Positions 19,048 to 31,975 of a stretch of 64,000 bases of DNA are shown piece after piece. This DNA comes from Rhizobium sp. RU36D. GTDB taxonomy: Bacteria > Pseudomonadota > Alphaproteobacteria > Rhizobiales > Rhizobiaceae. The stretch is from NCBI RefSeq assembly GCF_900176345.1, contig NZ_FWXU01000006.1, positions 124,001 through 188,000 of the forward strand. Direction: 5' to 3'. Position numbers and translations under genes: made by a program. How positions within the stretch are numbered: the stretch's first letter is position 1; every line of letters begins with the position of its first letter. The notes below the pieces were generated by a model. It saw only the letters and a program-made list of their open reading frames with translations. It searched no databases and was not told the origin of the DNA.

Positions 19048-19443
19048 ATGGCGAATGTGAATAGCAACCGGCCGTTGTCGCCGCATCTTCAAGTCTACAA
19101 GCTCATTCCGACGATGGCGATGTCGATCATTCATCGCATCACCGGGGCTGCGCTGTATTTCGGCACCATCCTGGTCGCATGGTGGCTGGTGGCGGCCTCG
19201 ACGGGCGCGGCCTATTTCGACTGGGTCAGCTGGTTCATGGGCACCATCATCGGGCGCCTGATCCTGTTCGGCTATACCTGGGCGCTGTTGCACCACATGC
19301 TCGGCGGCCTGCGGCATCTCATGTGGGACCTGGGCTATGGTTTCGAGAAGGAATTCTCGACCAAGCTCGCCAAGGCCAACATCATTGGGTCGATCGTGCT
19401 GACCATCCTGGTCTGGGTGATTGCCTACGCCGTTCGTTTCTGA
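19048..19443 (+). CDS. sdhC: Succinate dehydrogenase cytochrome b556 subunit
   Basis: Membrane anchor of complex II holding heme b together with SdhD. 131 residues. It starts with NRPLSPHLQVYKL, then the SIIHRITGAAL quinone/heme motif near residue 28, three membrane helices, and the heme-ligand region LLHHMLGGLRHLMWD. ATG 19048 has GAGG 5 nt upstream; a GTG one codon earlier (19045) is less likely. First gene of sdhC-sdhD-sdhA-(glycosyltransferase)-sdhB. Confidence 0.95.
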   Translation: MANVNSNRPLSPHLQVYKLIPTMAMSIIHRITGAALYFGTILVAWWLVAASTGAAYFDWVSWFMGTIIGRLILFGYTWALLHHMLGGLRHLMWDLGYGFEKEFSTKLAKANIIGSIVLTILVWVIAYAVRF

Positions 19444-19455
19444 AGGATTGACATC

Positions 19456-19836
19456 ATGGACATGCGCACTCCCCTGGGCAAGGTTCGCGGGCTGGGCTCG
19501 GCGAAAGAGGGAACCGAGCATTTCTGGCGCCAGCGGCTGACTGCCGTTGCCAACATTCCCCTTCTGCTCTTCTTCGTCGGCTTCCTGGTGATGTATGGCA
19601 GTGCACCCTATGCCGAGGTGGTGGGCGCTTTGTCGCACCCGCTGGTCGCGGTGGTCATGGGTCTCGTCATCATCTCCGGCCTGATCCATATGAAGCTGGG
19701 CATGCAGGTGATCATCGAGGATTACGTGCATCACGAGGGTGGCAAGATCATTCTGCTGATGCTCAATACATTCTTTGCGATCCTGATGGGCGGACTCTGT
19801 CTTTTCGCCATCTTGAAGATCGCATTCGTAGGATAG
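19456..19836 (+). CDS. sdhD: Succinate dehydrogenase membrane anchor subunit
   Basis: 126-residue second membrane anchor of complex II with three hydrophobic helices. The family pattern at the N-terminus ([25 protein letters not shown]) and the helix-II motif [20 protein letters not shown], containing the likely heme and quinone-site residues, are visible. It lies 12 nt after sdhC and 6 nt before sdhA. Confidence 0.95.
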   Translation: MDMRTPLGKVRGLGSAKEGTEHFWRQRLTAVANIPLLLFFVGFLVMYGSAPYAEVVGALSHPLVAVVMGLVIISGLIHMKLGMQVIIEDYVHHEGGKIILLMLNTFFAILMGGLCLFAILKIAFVG

Positions 19837-19842
19837 TTCATC

Positions 19843-21687
19843 ATGGCAACTCCCAGTTCTCCCGCTCAAAACGGCAAGGCCTACAAGTTCGTCGATCACT
19901 CCTATGACGTCGTCGTTGTCGGTGCGGGCGGCGCCGGTCTTCGCGCGACGCTCGGCATGGCCGAGCAGGGCTTCAAGACGGCCTGCATCACCAAGGTGTT
20001 TCCGACGCGCTCGCATACGGTCGCGGCCCAGGGCGGCATCGCCGCATCGCTGACCAACATGACGCCCGATTGCTGGCAATGGCATCTCTACGACACCGTC
20101 AAGGGCTCCGACTGGCTCGGCGACGTCGATGCCATGCAGTATCTGGCCATGGAAGCGCCAAAGGCGGTCTATGAGCTGGAGCATTACGGCGTGCCGTTCT
20201 CGCGCAACGAGGAAGGCAAGATCTATCAGCGGCCCTTCGGCGGCCATATGCAGAACTACGGCGAAGGCCCTCCGGTACAGCGCACATGTGCTGCCGCCGA
20301 CCGCACCGGCCACGCCATCCTGCATACGCTCTACGGCCAGTCGCTGAAGAACAATGCCGAGTTCTTCATCGAATATTTCGCGCTCGACCTGATCATGTCC
20401 GAGGACGGCAGCCGTTGCGTCGGCGTGGTGGCCTGGAACCTTGATGACGGTACGATCCATCGCTTTGCCGCCAAGATGGTGGTGCTGGCGACCGGCGGTT
20501 ACGGCCGTGCCTATTTCTCCGCGACCTCGGCCCATACCTGCACCGGCGACGGTGGCGGCATGGTGGCGCGCGCTGGCCTGCCGCTGCAGGACATGGAATT
20601 CGTTCAGTTCCATCCGACCGGCATTTATGGTGCCGGCTGCCTGATCACCGAAGGTGCGCGTGGCGAAGGCGGCTATCTGGTGAACTCGGAAGGCGAGCGC
20701 TTCATGGAGCGTTATGCCCCTTCGGCCAAGGACCTCGCATCGCGCGACGTCGTGTCCCGCTGCATGACGATGGAAATCCGCGAAGGCCGCGGCGTCGGCA
20801 AGAACAAGGACCATATCTTCCTGCATCTGGATCACCTGGATCCTGCAGTTCTGCATGAGCGCCTGCCCGGCATTTCCGAAAGCGCCAAGATCTTCGCCGG
20901 CGTCGATGTGACCCGCGAGCCGATCCCGGTCCTGCCGACGGTGCATTACAACATGGGCGGCATCCCCACCAATTACTGGGGCGAGGTGCTGAATGCCGAT
21001 GGCAACAATCCCGAACGCATCCTGCCCGGGTTGATGGCCGTAGGCGAAGCGGGCTGCGCCTCGGTGCATGGCGCGAACCGCTTGGGCTCCAACTCGCTGA
21101 TCGACCTGGTCGTGTTCGGCCGCGCGGCGGCCATCCGCGCCGCAGAGGTCATCGACCGCGCCTCGCCGGTGCCCTCGCTCAATGTCGCCGCCTGCGATCG
21201 CATCATGGACCGCTTCGACAAGACGCGTCATGCCAGCGGCTCGACGCCGACCGCGGTCCTGCGCGACAAGATGCAGCGCGCCATGCAGGAAGACGCCGCC
21301 GTGTTCCGCACTCAGGAAGCGCTGGAAAGCGGCTGCCGTCGTATCTCGGCCATCTGGAAGGAACTGCCTGACATCAAGGTCACCGACCGTTCGATGATCT
21401 GGAACTCGGATCTGGTCGAGACGCTTGAGCTGCATAACCTGATGGCCAATGCGATCACCACCGTCTACAGCGCCGAGGCCCGCAAGGAGAGCCGCGGTTC
21501 GCACGCCCGCGAAGACTACACGTCCGGCCCGTTTGGCGGTCGCGACGACGAGAACTGGCGCAAGCACACGCTGGCCTGGGTAAGCGAGGCTGGCGACATT
21601 AAGCTCGACTATCGCCCTGTTCACACCGAACTGATTGCCGACGGCATCGATCCCAAGAAGATCGCGCCAAAGGCACGCGTGTACTGA
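19843..21687 (+). CDS. sdhA: Succinate dehydrogenase flavoprotein subunit
   Basis: Catalytic subunit oxidising succinate to fumarate at the cytoplasmic face of complex II. 614 residues, typical. FAD dinucleotide motif [12 protein letters not shown] near residue 24, His58 in [14 protein letters not shown] as the covalent FAD site, the substrate region [13 protein letters not shown], and [18 protein letters not shown] are all intact. It is followed after only 3 nt by a family-25 glycosyltransferase gene rather than sdhB. Confidence 0.98.
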   Translation: MATPSSPAQNGKAYKFVDHSYDVVVVGAGGAGLRATLGMAEQGFKTACITKVFPTRSHTVAAQGGIAASLTNMTPDCWQWHLYDTVKGSDWLGDVDAMQYLAMEAPKAVYELEHYGVPFSRNEEGKIYQRPFGGHMQNYGEGPPVQRTCAAADRTGHAILHTLYGQSLKNNAEFFIEYFALDLIMSEDGSRCVGVVAWNLDDGTIHRFAAKMVVLATGGYGRAYFSATSAHTCTGDGGGMVARAGLPLQDMEFVQFHPTGIYGAGCLITEGARGEGGYLVNSEGERFMERYAPSAKDLASRDVVSRCMTMEIREGRGVGKNKDHIFLHLDHLDPAVLHERLPGISESAKIFAGVDVTREPIPVLPTVHYNMGGIPTNYWGEVLNADGNNPERILPGLMAVGEAGCASVHGANRLGSNSLIDLVVFGRAAAIRAAEVIDRASPVPSLNVAACDRIMDRFDKTRHASGSTPTAVLRDKMQRAMQEDAAVFRTQEALESGCRRISAIWKELPDIKVTDRSMIWNSDLVETLELHNLMANAITTVYSAEARKESRGSHAREDYTSGPFGGRDDENWRKHTLAWVSEAGDIKLDYRPVHTELIADGIDPKKIAPKARVY

Positions 21688-21690
21688 TCC

Positions 21691-22614
21691 ATGGCGACGG
21701 CAACTCTCCCCAATGCAGTGAAACGCGTCCCCGGGGGGAGTTCTCTTGGCCTGTTTGCGATCAATCTCGACCGGTCGCCAGACCGGTGGCGGCAGATCGA
21801 GGCAGGCTTCGGGTCATTGCCGTGGCCGCTTCATCGCGTCGCCGGTGTCGATGCGCGGAAGGATCCCCAAGCCGTGCTTGCCGTGCGGGGGTCCGAGCTG
21901 AAATTTCCTCCCGACGCCGTTGGTTGGAATGCCCATCGCAACCGGCTGTTCATGTTGGTGGAGGAAGCCTGTCTTTCCGGCCATGTGCTGGCATGGCGGC
22001 AGTTTCTTGCGAGCGGGCTGGATCATGCGCTGGTGCTTGAGGACGACGCGGTGCCGCAGCCGGGCTTCGAGACTGTGATACGCGATTTGCTGGCCGAGGG
22101 GTTCGAGGCTGATATCGTGAAGCTTGAAGGCATACCGCGTCCCGGAGGACGCAAGGCGTTGTGCGTGGCAAAGCTTGGAAGCCATCGGCTGGTGCGGTCC
22201 TTGCGTCCGTGCTCGGGGTCCGCGGCCTATCTGGTGACGCGCCATGGCGCGCGCGAATTGCTGGCGCGGGTCGGAACCTTGTGCCTGCCGGCCGACGACT
22301 TCCTCTGGACGCCATCCTGGCACGGGCTGAAGATTGCAGACGTGGCGCCATGGCCGATCATGCAATCCGGTGCAGATAGCGTGATTGCGACCGGGCGCTC
22401 GGCCAAGAAGTTGCGGCAGCGGCCGCCCTTCGGGCGCGCTGCCGCCGTGTTCATGCGCCGGGCTGCCGAGCGTATTTCTCTGTTGTGGGCGGCGGTCGAT
22501 GGTCGCCCTCACGCATTCTTGACTGCGACAATGGCGCAATGGGCGCCGGATGTTTATAACCTAGGTAACAGAACGGCGGCTGCCGCCGAGGATCGAAGGT
22601 CCAGCAATGGTTGA
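21691..22614 (+). CDS. Glycosyltransferase family 25 (LPS-type) within the sdh operon
   Basis: 307-residue GT25 (LgtB/LpsA-like) glycosyltransferase. It begins [19 protein letters not shown], the family's N-terminal nucleotide-sugar motif; the metal-binding acidic motif [14 protein letters not shown] follows near residue 115, and [17 protein letters not shown] and LPADDFLW complete the fold. Family members add sugars to lipopolysaccharide or related glycans; donor and acceptor here are unknown. It starts 3 nt after the sdhA stop and its end overlaps sdhB by 8 nt, so it should be translated with complex II. No other glycan gene is nearby. Confidence 0.88.
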   Translation: MATATLPNAVKRVPGGSSLGLFAINLDRSPDRWRQIEAGFGSLPWPLHRVAGVDARKDPQAVLAVRGSELKFPPDAVGWNAHRNRLFMLVEEACLSGHVLAWRQFLASGLDHALVLEDDAVPQPGFETVIRDLLAEGFEADIVKLEGIPRPGGRKALCVAKLGSHRLVRSLRPCSGSAAYLVTRHGARELLARVGTLCLPADDFLWTPSWHGLKIADVAPWPIMQSGADSVIATGRSAKKLRQRPPFGRAAAVFMRRAAERISLLWAAVDGRPHAFLTATMAQWAPDVYNLGNRTAAAAEDRRSSNG

Positions 22615-23386
22615 ACTCGCTCTCCCAAAGAACTCCCAGATCACCGAAGGCAAGGTTTGGCCGAAGCCCGCCGGCGCCAAGAATGTGCGCGAATACCGCA
22701 TCTATCGCTGGAATCCGGATGACGGCAAAAACCCGCGGCTGGATACCTTCTACGTGGATGTGGACGATTGCGGTCCGATGGTTCTCGATGGCCTGCTGTA
22801 CATCAAGAATAATATCGACCCGACGCTGACGCTGCGCCGCTCCTGCCGCGAGGGCATTTGCGGTTCCTGCGCGATGAACATCGACGGCACCAATACGCTG
22901 GCCTGCACCAAGGGCATGGACGACATCAACGGCACGGTAAAGGTATATCCGCTACCGCATATGCCGGTGGTCAAGGACCTCGTGCCCGACCTTACCAACT
23001 TCTACGCCCAGCACCGCTCCATCGAGCCCTGGCTGAAGACGGTGTCGCCGACGCCTGCCAAGGAGTGGAAGCAGAGCCACGAAGACCGTCTCAAGCTGGA
23101 CGGACTTTACGAATGCATTCTCTGTGCCTGCTGCTCGACCTCGTGTCCGAGCTATTGGTGGAACGGCGACCGTTATCTCGGACCGGCCGTGCTGCTGCAG
23201 GCCTATCGCTGGCTGATCGATTCCCGTGACGAAGCCACTGGCGAGCGGCTCGATAATCTCGAAGATCCGTTCCGGCTTTATCGTTGCCACACGATCATGA
23301 ACTGCGCGCAGACCTGTCCCAAGGGGCTGAACCCGGCCAAGGCGATTGCCGAGATCAAGAAGATGATGGTCGAGCGTCGCGTCTGA
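22607..23386 (+). CDS. sdhB: Succinate dehydrogenase iron-sulfur subunit
   Basis: Carries electrons from FAD to quinone. 259 residues. [2Fe-2S] cysteines in [15 protein letters not shown] plus a later Cys, the [4Fe-4S] set in [19 protein letters not shown], and the [3Fe-4S] set in [23 protein letters not shown] 22607 lies inside the end of the glycosyltransferase gene (8-nt overlap). A hairpin terminator follows the stop. Confidence 0.97.
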   Translation: MVELALPKNSQITEGKVWPKPAGAKNVREYRIYRWNPDDGKNPRLDTFYVDVDDCGPMVLDGLLYIKNNIDPTLTLRRSCREGICGSCAMNIDGTNTLACTKGMDDINGTVKVYPLPHMPVVKDLVPDLTNFYAQHRSIEPWLKTVSPTPAKEWKQSHEDRLKLDGLYECILCACCSTSCPSYWWNGDRYLGPAVLLQAYRWLIDSRDEATGERLDNLEDPFRLYRCHTIMNCAQTCPKGLNPAKAIAEIKKMMVERRV

Positions 23387-23394
23387 TTGACCTG

Positions 23395-23424
23395 ATGGCC
23401 GTGGCAGGTGTCGCGGCCATTTTT
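23395..23424 (+). terminator. Terminator after sdhB
   Basis: Perfect 7-bp stem ATGGCCG (23395-23401) / CGGCCAT (23414-23420) with a 12-nt loop, followed by five T. It begins 9 nt after the sdhB stop. Confidence 0.7.
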
Positions 23425-23647
23425 CGGAACGGAAGCCTCGACATCTTCGCGAGGGCGCTTATCTCTTGGAGGCGAGCGACGCAATCGTGGCGAAAGCTCG
23501 CAAGATTATAGTTTCGCTTTGTCCAGGCGATTGGCCTTCAAGATGCATTAACCCTATGTATGCTTGATTAAGCTAAGGCTTTGGCGATAATTTCGCCGCG
23601 TTTGTTAGCAACAAACCGGATGAAGGCGGATAACCGGGAGTTTAACG

Positions 23648-24169
23648 ATGAAACTTAAATACGCCGCGACTGGTCTTGCGGTTGTTCTCGCCCTCGCTGG
23701 CTGCCAGCGGACCTCCTATAATCCGTATCAAAACTCGGCGCAGCAGCTTCCGCCGCTGCAGGCGCAACCGGTGCCGACGGTGCAGTCCGGCCAGCTTCCT
23801 GATCCGACGACTACGGCCCCTGGCCAGTTCCCCGCCGCCCCGGCCAGCGCCCCGGTGGCTGCGACCGATGCCGTTCCGGCAACGGCTCAGGACGTGACGA
23901 AGGAATCCATGGTCGGTAACTGGCGTGTTGCCAGCGGCGGCTCCAACTGTGACATGTTCCTGACGCTGACCAATCTCGGCTCGGGATCGCGCGGCGGTAC
24001 GCGTGGCTGCGCCGGCGAACTGACCGGCATGGGCTCCTGGGAAGTGGCAGGCAAGCAGGTGCTGCTCAAGGACCGCAATGGCAATACGATCGGTCGGGTC
24101 TACAAGACGGCCGAAGCCCGCTTCGACGGAACCACGAATGGTGGCCAGCCGATCAGCCTGAGCCGCTGA
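23648..24169 (+). CDS. Outer membrane lipoprotein, Omp19 / AprI-Inh protease-inhibitor type
   Basis: 173-residue lipoprotein: signal peptide with lipobox LALAGC (lipidated Cys near residue 19), a Pro/Gln/Ala-rich linker (about 25-80), and a C-terminal AprI/Inh-like beta-barrel domain with a likely disulfide (SNCDMF / TRGCAGEL). The C-terminus [17 protein letters not shown] closely resembles Brucella Omp19, an immunodominant lipoprotein reported to inhibit proteases. It stands alone between sdhB and zapE, with 260 bp upstream for a promoter and its own terminator. Confidence 0.88.
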   Translation: MKLKYAATGLAVVLALAGCQRTSYNPYQNSAQQLPPLQAQPVPTVQSGQLPDPTTTAPGQFPAAPASAPVAATDAVPATAQDVTKESMVGNWRVASGGSNCDMFLTLTNLGSGSRGGTRGCAGELTGMGSWEVAGKQVLLKDRNGNTIGRVYKTAEARFDGTTNGGQPISLSR

Positions 24170-24176
24170 GACGCCA

Positions 24177-24202
24177 GGGCGGTCCTCGTGACCGCCCTTT
24201 TT
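24177..24202 (+). terminator. Rho-independent terminator of the Omp19-like gene
   Basis: Perfect 8-bp stem GGGCGGTC (24177-24184) / GACCGCCC (24190-24197), 5-nt loop, then TTTTT; begins 7 nt after the stop. Confidence 0.88.
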
Positions 24203-24306
24203 GCAGGCATTCCCATGTTTTCTTTCATCCCTGATCCAGGACGTCGACCTTTCACCGCCCGCCACCGTTGGGCCGTCAGCGGCGCCTGAGACGCGGAGTC
24301 CCCCTG

Positions 24307-25470
24307 ATGAAGCCTATTCCCGACTATGCGATGAGTGTCAGCGAGCAGTTGCGGTCGCTGACTGTCGCCGGGACACTCACGGCCGATCCCGCGCAGATGC
24401 AGGTGGTAGCGAAGCTCGATCGCATCCTCGCCGAACTGAAACAGAAGCGACCCGCGACCAAATCCAGTGCGCTTGGCTGGCTGTTCGCCAAGCGGCCAAA
24501 GCCCGGACCGCAGGTGAACGGTCTTTACGTCTATGGCAGTGTCGGTCGCGGCAAGACCATGCTGATGGACCTCTTCTTCAAGATGGCTCCGATCGAGAAA
24601 AAGCGGCGGGCCCATTTTCATGAATTCATGGCCGATGTGCATGCGCGGATCCATGTCCATCGGCAGAAGCTGAAGGCCGGCGAGACACGGCAGGCCGATC
24701 CGGTTCCTCCGGTTGCCGCAGCACTTCTGGCCGAGGCGCAGCTGCTCTGCTTCGACGAATTCACCGTGACCGATATCGCCGATGCCATGATCCTGGCGCG
24801 GCTGTTTTCGGAACTGTTCTCCAAAGGCTGCGTGCTGGTTGCCACGTCGAATGTCGAGCCTGACAATCTCTACCGGGACGGTCTCAATCGCGGGCTATTC
24901 CTACCCTTCGTGGATCTTCTGAAGAAGCATGTCGAGGTTGTCTCCCTGGACTCACCCACAGACTATCGATTGGCCAAGCTCGATCGGCAGCCGGTCTACA
25001 TTACCCCGCTGGACCGGAAAGCCGAAACGGCCATGAATTCGGCTTGGCGCGACGAGACCTCCGGGCTGGATGAGCGGCCCATCTCCATCGACCGCATGGG
25101 GCGTAGCATCGAGGTGCCACGCGCTGTTGACCGGGCGGCCCGCTTTACCTTCGCGGAGCTCTGCGAAAGGCCTCTTGGTGCGGCGGATTACCTCGCCATT
25201 GCCGACAGGTTCGACACGATCTTCATCGACGGGATACCCAAGCTGCCCGCCGAGCGCCGCAACGAGGTCAAGCGTTTCATCATCTTGGTTGACGCGCTTT
25301 ATGACCATGGCGTCCGACTTTTTGCCTCCGCCGAGGGCTTGCCTGAGGAATTATTGACGGAACGCAAGGGCACCGAAGGTTTCGAGTTCGATAGAACAGT
25401 TTCTCGCCTGTTTGAGATGCGCAGCGCAGAATATCTTAACCGTCACGTGCGACGCTCCGCCGATTCATGA
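24307..25470 (+). CDS. zapE: AFG1-like ATPase ZapE
   Basis: 387-residue P-loop ATPase of the AFG1/ZapE family, which in gammaproteobacteria associates with the divisome and in mitochondria aids respiratory-chain protein turnover. Walker A YGSVGRGKTMLMD near residue 80, Walker B LLCFDEFTVTDIADAM near 155, and the sensor region VLVATSNVEPDNLYRDGLNR are intact. ATG 24307 (MKPIPDYAM) is chosen over the open frame from 24268 because family sequence begins there. Single gene between two terminator-like structures. Confidence 0.93.
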   Translation: MKPIPDYAMSVSEQLRSLTVAGTLTADPAQMQVVAKLDRILAELKQKRPATKSSALGWLFAKRPKPGPQVNGLYVYGSVGRGKTMLMDLFFKMAPIEKKRRAHFHEFMADVHARIHVHRQKLKAGETRQADPVPPVAAALLAEAQLLCFDEFTVTDIADAMILARLFSELFSKGCVLVATSNVEPDNLYRDGLNRGLFLPFVDLLKKHVEVVSLDSPTDYRLAKLDRQPVYITPLDRKAETAMNSAWRDETSGLDERPISIDRMGRSIEVPRAVDRAARFTFAELCERPLGAADYLAIADRFDTIFIDGIPKLPAERRNEVKRFIILVDALYDHGVRLFASAEGLPEELLTERKGTEGFEFDRTVSRLFEMRSAEYLNRHVRRSADS

Positions 25471-25489
25471 CGCGATGATGACGGAAAAG

Positions 25490-25505
25490 CTTACGTTTAC
25501 GTAAG
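25490..25505. promoter_or_regulatory. Small perfect dyad between zapE and mdh
   Basis: CTTACG (25490-25495) and CGTAAG (25500-25505) around a 4-nt spacer, in an AT-rich stretch 20 nt after zapE and about 145 nt before mdh. It could be an operator or a weak terminator; there is no U-tract. Confidence 0.3.
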
Positions 25506-25571
25506 AAATTATCATTATAACCGATTGAAATCTTTGGCTCCGAAATTATCGGTTGCCATTATTAGCAGTAA

Positions 25572-26612
<1,041 letters not shown>

Positions 26613-26631
26613 TCGAAACAGGGATAGACCC

Positions 26632-27825
<1,194 letters not shown>

Positions 27826-27842
27826 TCTGAGGGACCTATCCG

Positions 27843-28745
27843 ATGTCTATTCTTGTAAACAAGAACACCAAGGTCCTCGTTCAGGGCCTGACCGGCAAGA
27901 CCGGCACCTTCCACACCGAGCAGGCGCTGGCCTATTACGGCACGCAGATGGTCGGCGGTATCCACCCGAAGAAGGGTGGCGAAAACTGGACCGGCTCCAA
28001 GGGTGAAACCCTGCCGATCTTCGCGACCGTTGCCGAAGCCAAGGAAAAGACCGGTGCAGACGCATCCGTGATCTATGTTCCGCCGGCCGGTGCAGCCGAC
28101 GCCATCATCGAGGCGATCGACGCCGAGATCCCGTTCATCACCTGCATCACCGAGGGTATTCCGGTCATGGACATGGTGCGGGTCAAGGCCAAGCTCGACA
28201 AGTCGAAGTCGCGCCTTCTAGGCCCGAACTGCCCGGGCATCCTGACGCCGGAAGAGTGCAAGATCGGCATCATGCCCGGTTCGATCTTCCGCAAGGGTTC
28301 GGTCGGCATTGTTTCCCGCTCCGGCACGCTTACATATGAAGCAGTCTTCCAGACGTCGAACGAAGGCCTTGGCCAGACCACGGCTGTCGGCATCGGCGGC
28401 GACCCGGTCAAGGGCACCGAATTCATCGACGTGCTCGAGATGTTCCTGGCGGATCCGGCCACGACCTCGATCATCATGATCGGCGAAATCGGCGGTTCTG
28501 CCGAAGAGGACGCTGCGCAGTTCCTCAAGGACGAAGCCAAGAAGGGCCGTAGCAAGCCCATGGCAGGCTTCATCGCCGGCCGTACGGCACCGAAGGGCCG
28601 CACCATGGGCCATGCCGGCGCTGTCGTTTCCGGCGGCAAGGGCGATGCCGAATCCAAGATCGCAGCCATGGAATCGGCTGGCATCAAGGTTTCGCCTTCC
28701 CCGGCACGCCTGGGCAAGACGCTGGTCGAAGTCCTCAAGGGCTGA
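27843..28745 (+). CDS. sucD: Succinyl-CoA synthetase alpha subunit
   Basis: CoA-binding, phospho-histidine subunit of succinyl-CoA ligase. 300 residues. N-terminal [19 protein letters not shown] binds Co[15 protein letters not shown] follows, and the phosphorylated His lies in [16 protein letters not shown] near residue 255. It forms a heterodimer or heterotetramer with SucC. A strong hairpin sits between it and sucA, 169 bp away. Confidence 0.98.
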   Translation: MSILVNKNTKVLVQGLTGKTGTFHTEQALAYYGTQMVGGIHPKKGGENWTGSKGETLPIFATVAEAKEKTGADASVIYVPPAGAADAIIEAIDAEIPFITCITEGIPVMDMVRVKAKLDKSKSRLLGPNCPGILTPEECKIGIMPGSIFRKGSVGIVSRSGTLTYEAVFQTSNEGLGQTTAVGIGGDPVKGTEFIDVLEMFLADPATTSIIMIGEIGGSAEEDAAQFLKDEAKKGRSKPMAGFIAGRTAPKGRTMGHAGAVVSGGKGDAESKIAAMESAGIKVSPSPARLGKTLVEVLKG

Positions 28746-28762
28746 GCCATCTGACGCATGCG

Positions 28763-28799
28763 CCAGGCAAGGTGGAGCCGATAACGCTCCCCTGCCTGG
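28763..28799 (+). promoter_or_regulatory. Strong hairpin between sucD and sucA
   Basis: Arms CCAGGCA...GGAGC and GCTCC...TGCCTGG, with a small internal asymmetry and a 7-nt loop, start 18 nt after the sucD stop. The following T content is low (ATTAGCATTTTAG), so it may be a partial terminator, an mRNA-stability element or an RNA-processing site that sets sucCD and sucAB levels apart. Confidence 0.5.
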
Positions 28800-28914
28800 A
28801 TTAGCATTTTAGAACGAACGAAATCGATTCGCCTGAGGGCGAGAAAAAGCGGCAGGCCGGCTCTCCGGCCATCAACTCAAAGCGGGAGGCGAACGGCGAC
28901 GTTCGCAGGACACC

Positions 28915-31911
28915 ATGGGTAGGCAAGAAGCCAATGAGCAGTTCCAGATCACGTCGTTCCTCGACGGATCCAACGCTGCCTATATCGAACAGCTTTATGC
29001 ACGCTATGAAGAGGATGCATCCTCGGTTCCGGCCGAGTGGCAATCCTTCTTCCGGGCGCTGGCAGAAAACCCGTCCGATGTGAAGAAGGCCGCCGCCGGT
29101 GCCTCCTGGCAGCGCAAGAACTGGCCGATTCCCGCTGGTGGCGATCTGGTGTCGGCGCTTGATGGCAATTGGGGTCTCGTCGAAAAGGCGATCGAGACCA
29201 AGGTCAAGGGCAAGGCCGAAGCGGCTGCGGTTTCCGCTGGCAAGCCGGTCAACGAAGCCGATGTCCTGCAGGCGACCCGTGACAGCGTTCGCGCCATCAT
29301 GATGATCCGTGCCTACCGCATGCGCGGCCACCTGCACGCCAATCTCGATCCCCTAGGCATCGCCGCCCCGGTGGACGACTATAACGAATTGTCCCCGGCC
29401 GCCTATGGCTTCACGGAAGCCGATTACGGCCGCAAGATCTTCATCGACAACGTGCTGGGCCTCGAATACGCGACCATCCCCGAGATGCTCGATATTCTGA
29501 AGCGCACCTATTGCTCGACCATCGGCGTCGAGTTCATGCACATCTCCAATCCCGAGGAGAAGCACTGGATCCAGGAGCGCATCGAGGGTCCCGGCAAGGG
29601 CGTGGAATTCACCGCCAATGGCAAGAAGGCGATCCTGTCCAAGCTGATCGAGGCCGAAGGCTTCGAGCAGTTCATCGACGTCAAGTACAAGGGCACCAAG
29701 CGCTTTGGTCTTGATGGCGGCGAATCGCTGATCCCGGCGCTCGAGCAGATCATCAAGCGTGGCGGCCAGGACGGCCTGGAAGAAATCGTGCTCGGTATGG
29801 CCCATCGCGGCCGCCTGAACGTGCTGACCAACGTCATGGGCAAGCCGCACCGCGCCGTGTTCCATGAGTTCAAGGGTGGTTCGTTCAAGCCCGATGAAGT
29901 CGAAGGCTCCGGCGACGTCAAGTACCATCTTGGTGCCTCGTCTGACCGTGAGTTCGACGGCAACAAGGTACACCTGTCGCTGACGGCCAACCCCTCGCAT
30001 CTGGAAATCGTCAATCCTGTCGTGATGGGCAAGGCCCGCGCCAAGCAGGACCAGATCGCCAAGACCTGGGATGGCGACATTATTCCGCTCAAGGAGCGTG
30101 CCAAGGTTCTGCCGCTGCTGCTGCATGGCGATGCCGCCTTTGCCGGCCAGGGCGTGGTTGCCGAAATCCTCGGCCTGTCCGGCCTGCGCGGTCATCGCGT
30201 AGCCGGCACCATGCATTTCATCATCAACAACCAGATCGGCTTCACCACCAATCCGGCCTTCTCGCGCTCGTCGCCTTATCCGTCCGACGTTGCCAAGATG
30301 ATCGAAGCGCCGATCTTCCACGTCAATGGCGACGATCCGGAAGCGGTGACATATGCCGCTAAGATCGCCACCGAATATCGCATGAAGTTCCACAAGCCCG
30401 TTGTGGTCGATATGTTCTGCTATCGCCGCTTCGGCCATAACGAGGGTGACGAGCCTGCGTTCACGCAGCCGAAGATGTACAAGGTCATCCGCGCGCACAA
30501 GACGGTCACGCAGCTCTATGCAGAGCGCCTGATCGCCGAGGGCCTGCTGACCGAAGGCGAATTCGAGAAGATGAAGGCCGATTGGCGCGCCCATCTGGAA
30601 CAGGAATTCGAGGCCGGCCAGAGCTACAAGCCGAACAAGGCTGACTGGCTCGACGGTCAGTGGTCGGGTCTGAGGACCGCCGACAATGCCGATGAGCAGC
30701 GTCGCGGCAAGACTGCCGTGCCGATGAAGCAGTTGAAGGAGATCGGTCGCAAGCTGTCGACCGTTCCCGAAGGCTTCCGCGCCCATCGCACCATCCAGCG
30801 CTTCATGGACGGACGCGCCCAGATGGTGGAGACGGGCGAGGGCATCGACTGGGCCATGGCCGAGGCCTTGGCCTTCGGAACGCTTGCCGTCGAGGGTCAC
30901 AAGATCCGTCTGTCAGGCCAGGATTGCGAGCGCGGCACGTTCTCGCAACGCCATTCGGTTCTCTACGATCAGGAAACCGAAGAACGTTATATCCCGCTGG
31001 CAAACCTTGCCCCCAACCAGGCCAAGTATGAAGTCATCAACTCCATGCTGTCGGAAGAAGCCGTGCTCGGCTTCGAATACGGCTACTCGCTGGCCCGTCC
31101 GAACGCGCTGACGCTCTGGGAAGCCCAGTTCGGCGATTTCGCCAACGGCGCCCAGGTGGTGTTCGACCAGTTCGTCTCCTCGGGCGAACGCAAGTGGCTG
31201 CGCATGTCCGGCCTCGTCTGCCTTCTGCCGCATGGCTATGAAGGCCAGGGACCGGAGCACTCGTCCGCCCGCCTGGAGCGCTTCCTGCAGCTCTGTGCGG
31301 AAGACAATATGCAGGTGGCCTATTGCACGACGCCGGCCAACTACTTCCACATACTGCGCCGTCAGATGAAGCGCGACTTCCGCAAGCCGCTGATCCTGAT
31401 GACGCCGAAGTCGCTGCTGCGCCACAAGCGTGCGCAGTCGAGCCTGTCGGAAATGGCCGGCGAAAGCTCGTTCCACCGTCTGTTGTGGGATGATGCGGAG
31501 GTCATCAAGGACGGCCCGATCAAGCTGCAGAAGGACAATAAGATCCGCCGCGTGGTGATGTGCTCGGGCAAGGTCTATTACGACCTGTTGGAAGAGCGCG
31601 AGAAGCGCGGCATTGATGACGTCTACCTGCTTCGTATCGAGCAGCTCTATCCGTTCCCGGCCAAGGCGCTGATCAACGAACTCAGCCGCTTCCGCAATGC
31701 GGAGATGGTCTGGTGCCAGGAAGAGCCGAAGAACATGGGCGCCTGGTCGTTCATCGACCCCTATCTGGAATGGGTGCTTGCCCATATCGATGCCAAGTAC
31801 CAGCGCGTCCGTTACACGGGCCGCCCGGCAGCAGCGTCTCCGGCAACGGGCTTGATGTCGAAGCATCTGGCGCAGTTGGAAGCCTTCCTCGAGGACGCAC
31901 TCGGCGGCTGA
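28915..31911 (+). CDS. sucA: 2-oxoglutarate dehydrogenase E1 component
   Basis: Thiamine-diphosphate-dependent decarboxylase of the 2-oxoglutarate dehydrogenase complex. 998 residues, full length for rhizobial E1o. It begins with the E2-binding type N-terminus ([21 protein letters not shown]); the active-site region [19 protein letters not shown] is near residue 295, the ThDP/Mg motif [13 protein letters not shown] near 405, the transketolase pyrimidine domain near 640-840, and the C-terminal [10 protein letters not shown] part is present. 64 nt before sucB. Confidence 0.98.
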   Translation: MGRQEANEQFQITSFLDGSNAAYIEQLYARYEEDASSVPAEWQSFFRALAENPSDVKKAAAGASWQRKNWPIPAGGDLVSALDGNWGLVEKAIETKVKGKAEAAAVSAGKPVNEADVLQATRDSVRAIMMIRAYRMRGHLHANLDPLGIAAPVDDYNELSPAAYGFTEADYGRKIFIDNVLGLEYATIPEMLDILKRTYCSTIGVEFMHISNPEEKHWIQERIEGPGKGVEFTANGKKAILSKLIEAEGFEQFIDVKYKGTKRFGLDGGESLIPALEQIIKRGGQDGLEEIVLGMAHRGRLNVLTNVMGKPHRAVFHEFKGGSFKPDEVEGSGDVKYHLGASSDREFDGNKVHLSLTANPSHLEIVNPVVMGKARAKQDQIAKTWDGDIIPLKERAKVLPLLLHGDAAFAGQGVVAEILGLSGLRGHRVAGTMHFIINNQIGFTTNPAFSRSSPYPSDVAKMIEAPIFHVNGDDPEAVTYAAKIATEYRMKFHKPVVVDMFCYRRFGHNEGDEPAFTQPKMYKVIRAHKTVTQLYAERLIAEGLLTEGEFEKMKADWRAHLEQEFEAGQSYKPNKADWLDGQWSGLRTADNADEQRRGKTAVPMKQLKEIGRKLSTVPEGFRAHRTIQRFMDGRAQMVETGEGIDWAMAEALAFGTLAVEGHKIRLSGQDCERGTFSQRHSVLYDQETEERYIPLANLAPNQAKYEVINSMLSEEAVLGFEYGYSLARPNALTLWEAQFGDFANGAQVVFDQFVSSGERKWLRMSGLVCLLPHGYEGQGPEHSSARLERFLQLCAEDNMQVAYCTTPANYFHILRRQMKRDFRKPLILMTPKSLLRHKRAQSSLSEMAGESSFHRLLWDDAEVIKDGPIKLQKDNKIRRVVMCSGKVYYDLLEEREKRGIDDVYLLRIEQLYPFPAKALINELSRFRNAEMVWCQEEPKNMGAWSFIDPYLEWVLAHIDAKYQRVRYTGRPAAASPATGLMSKHLAQLEAFLEDALGG

Positions 31912-31975
31912 CCGGCCGCCCTGCGAGACGAAACTCAGCCACCGAAACCGCTATCTGATCAACGGAACTGAAATC

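Noticed and set aside
18979..21624. 881-codon open frame on the minus strand opposite sdhC-sdhD-sdhA
   Set aside because: It is an antisense shadow of strongly conserved genes, a common effect of high third-position GC; the translation has no recognisable domain.
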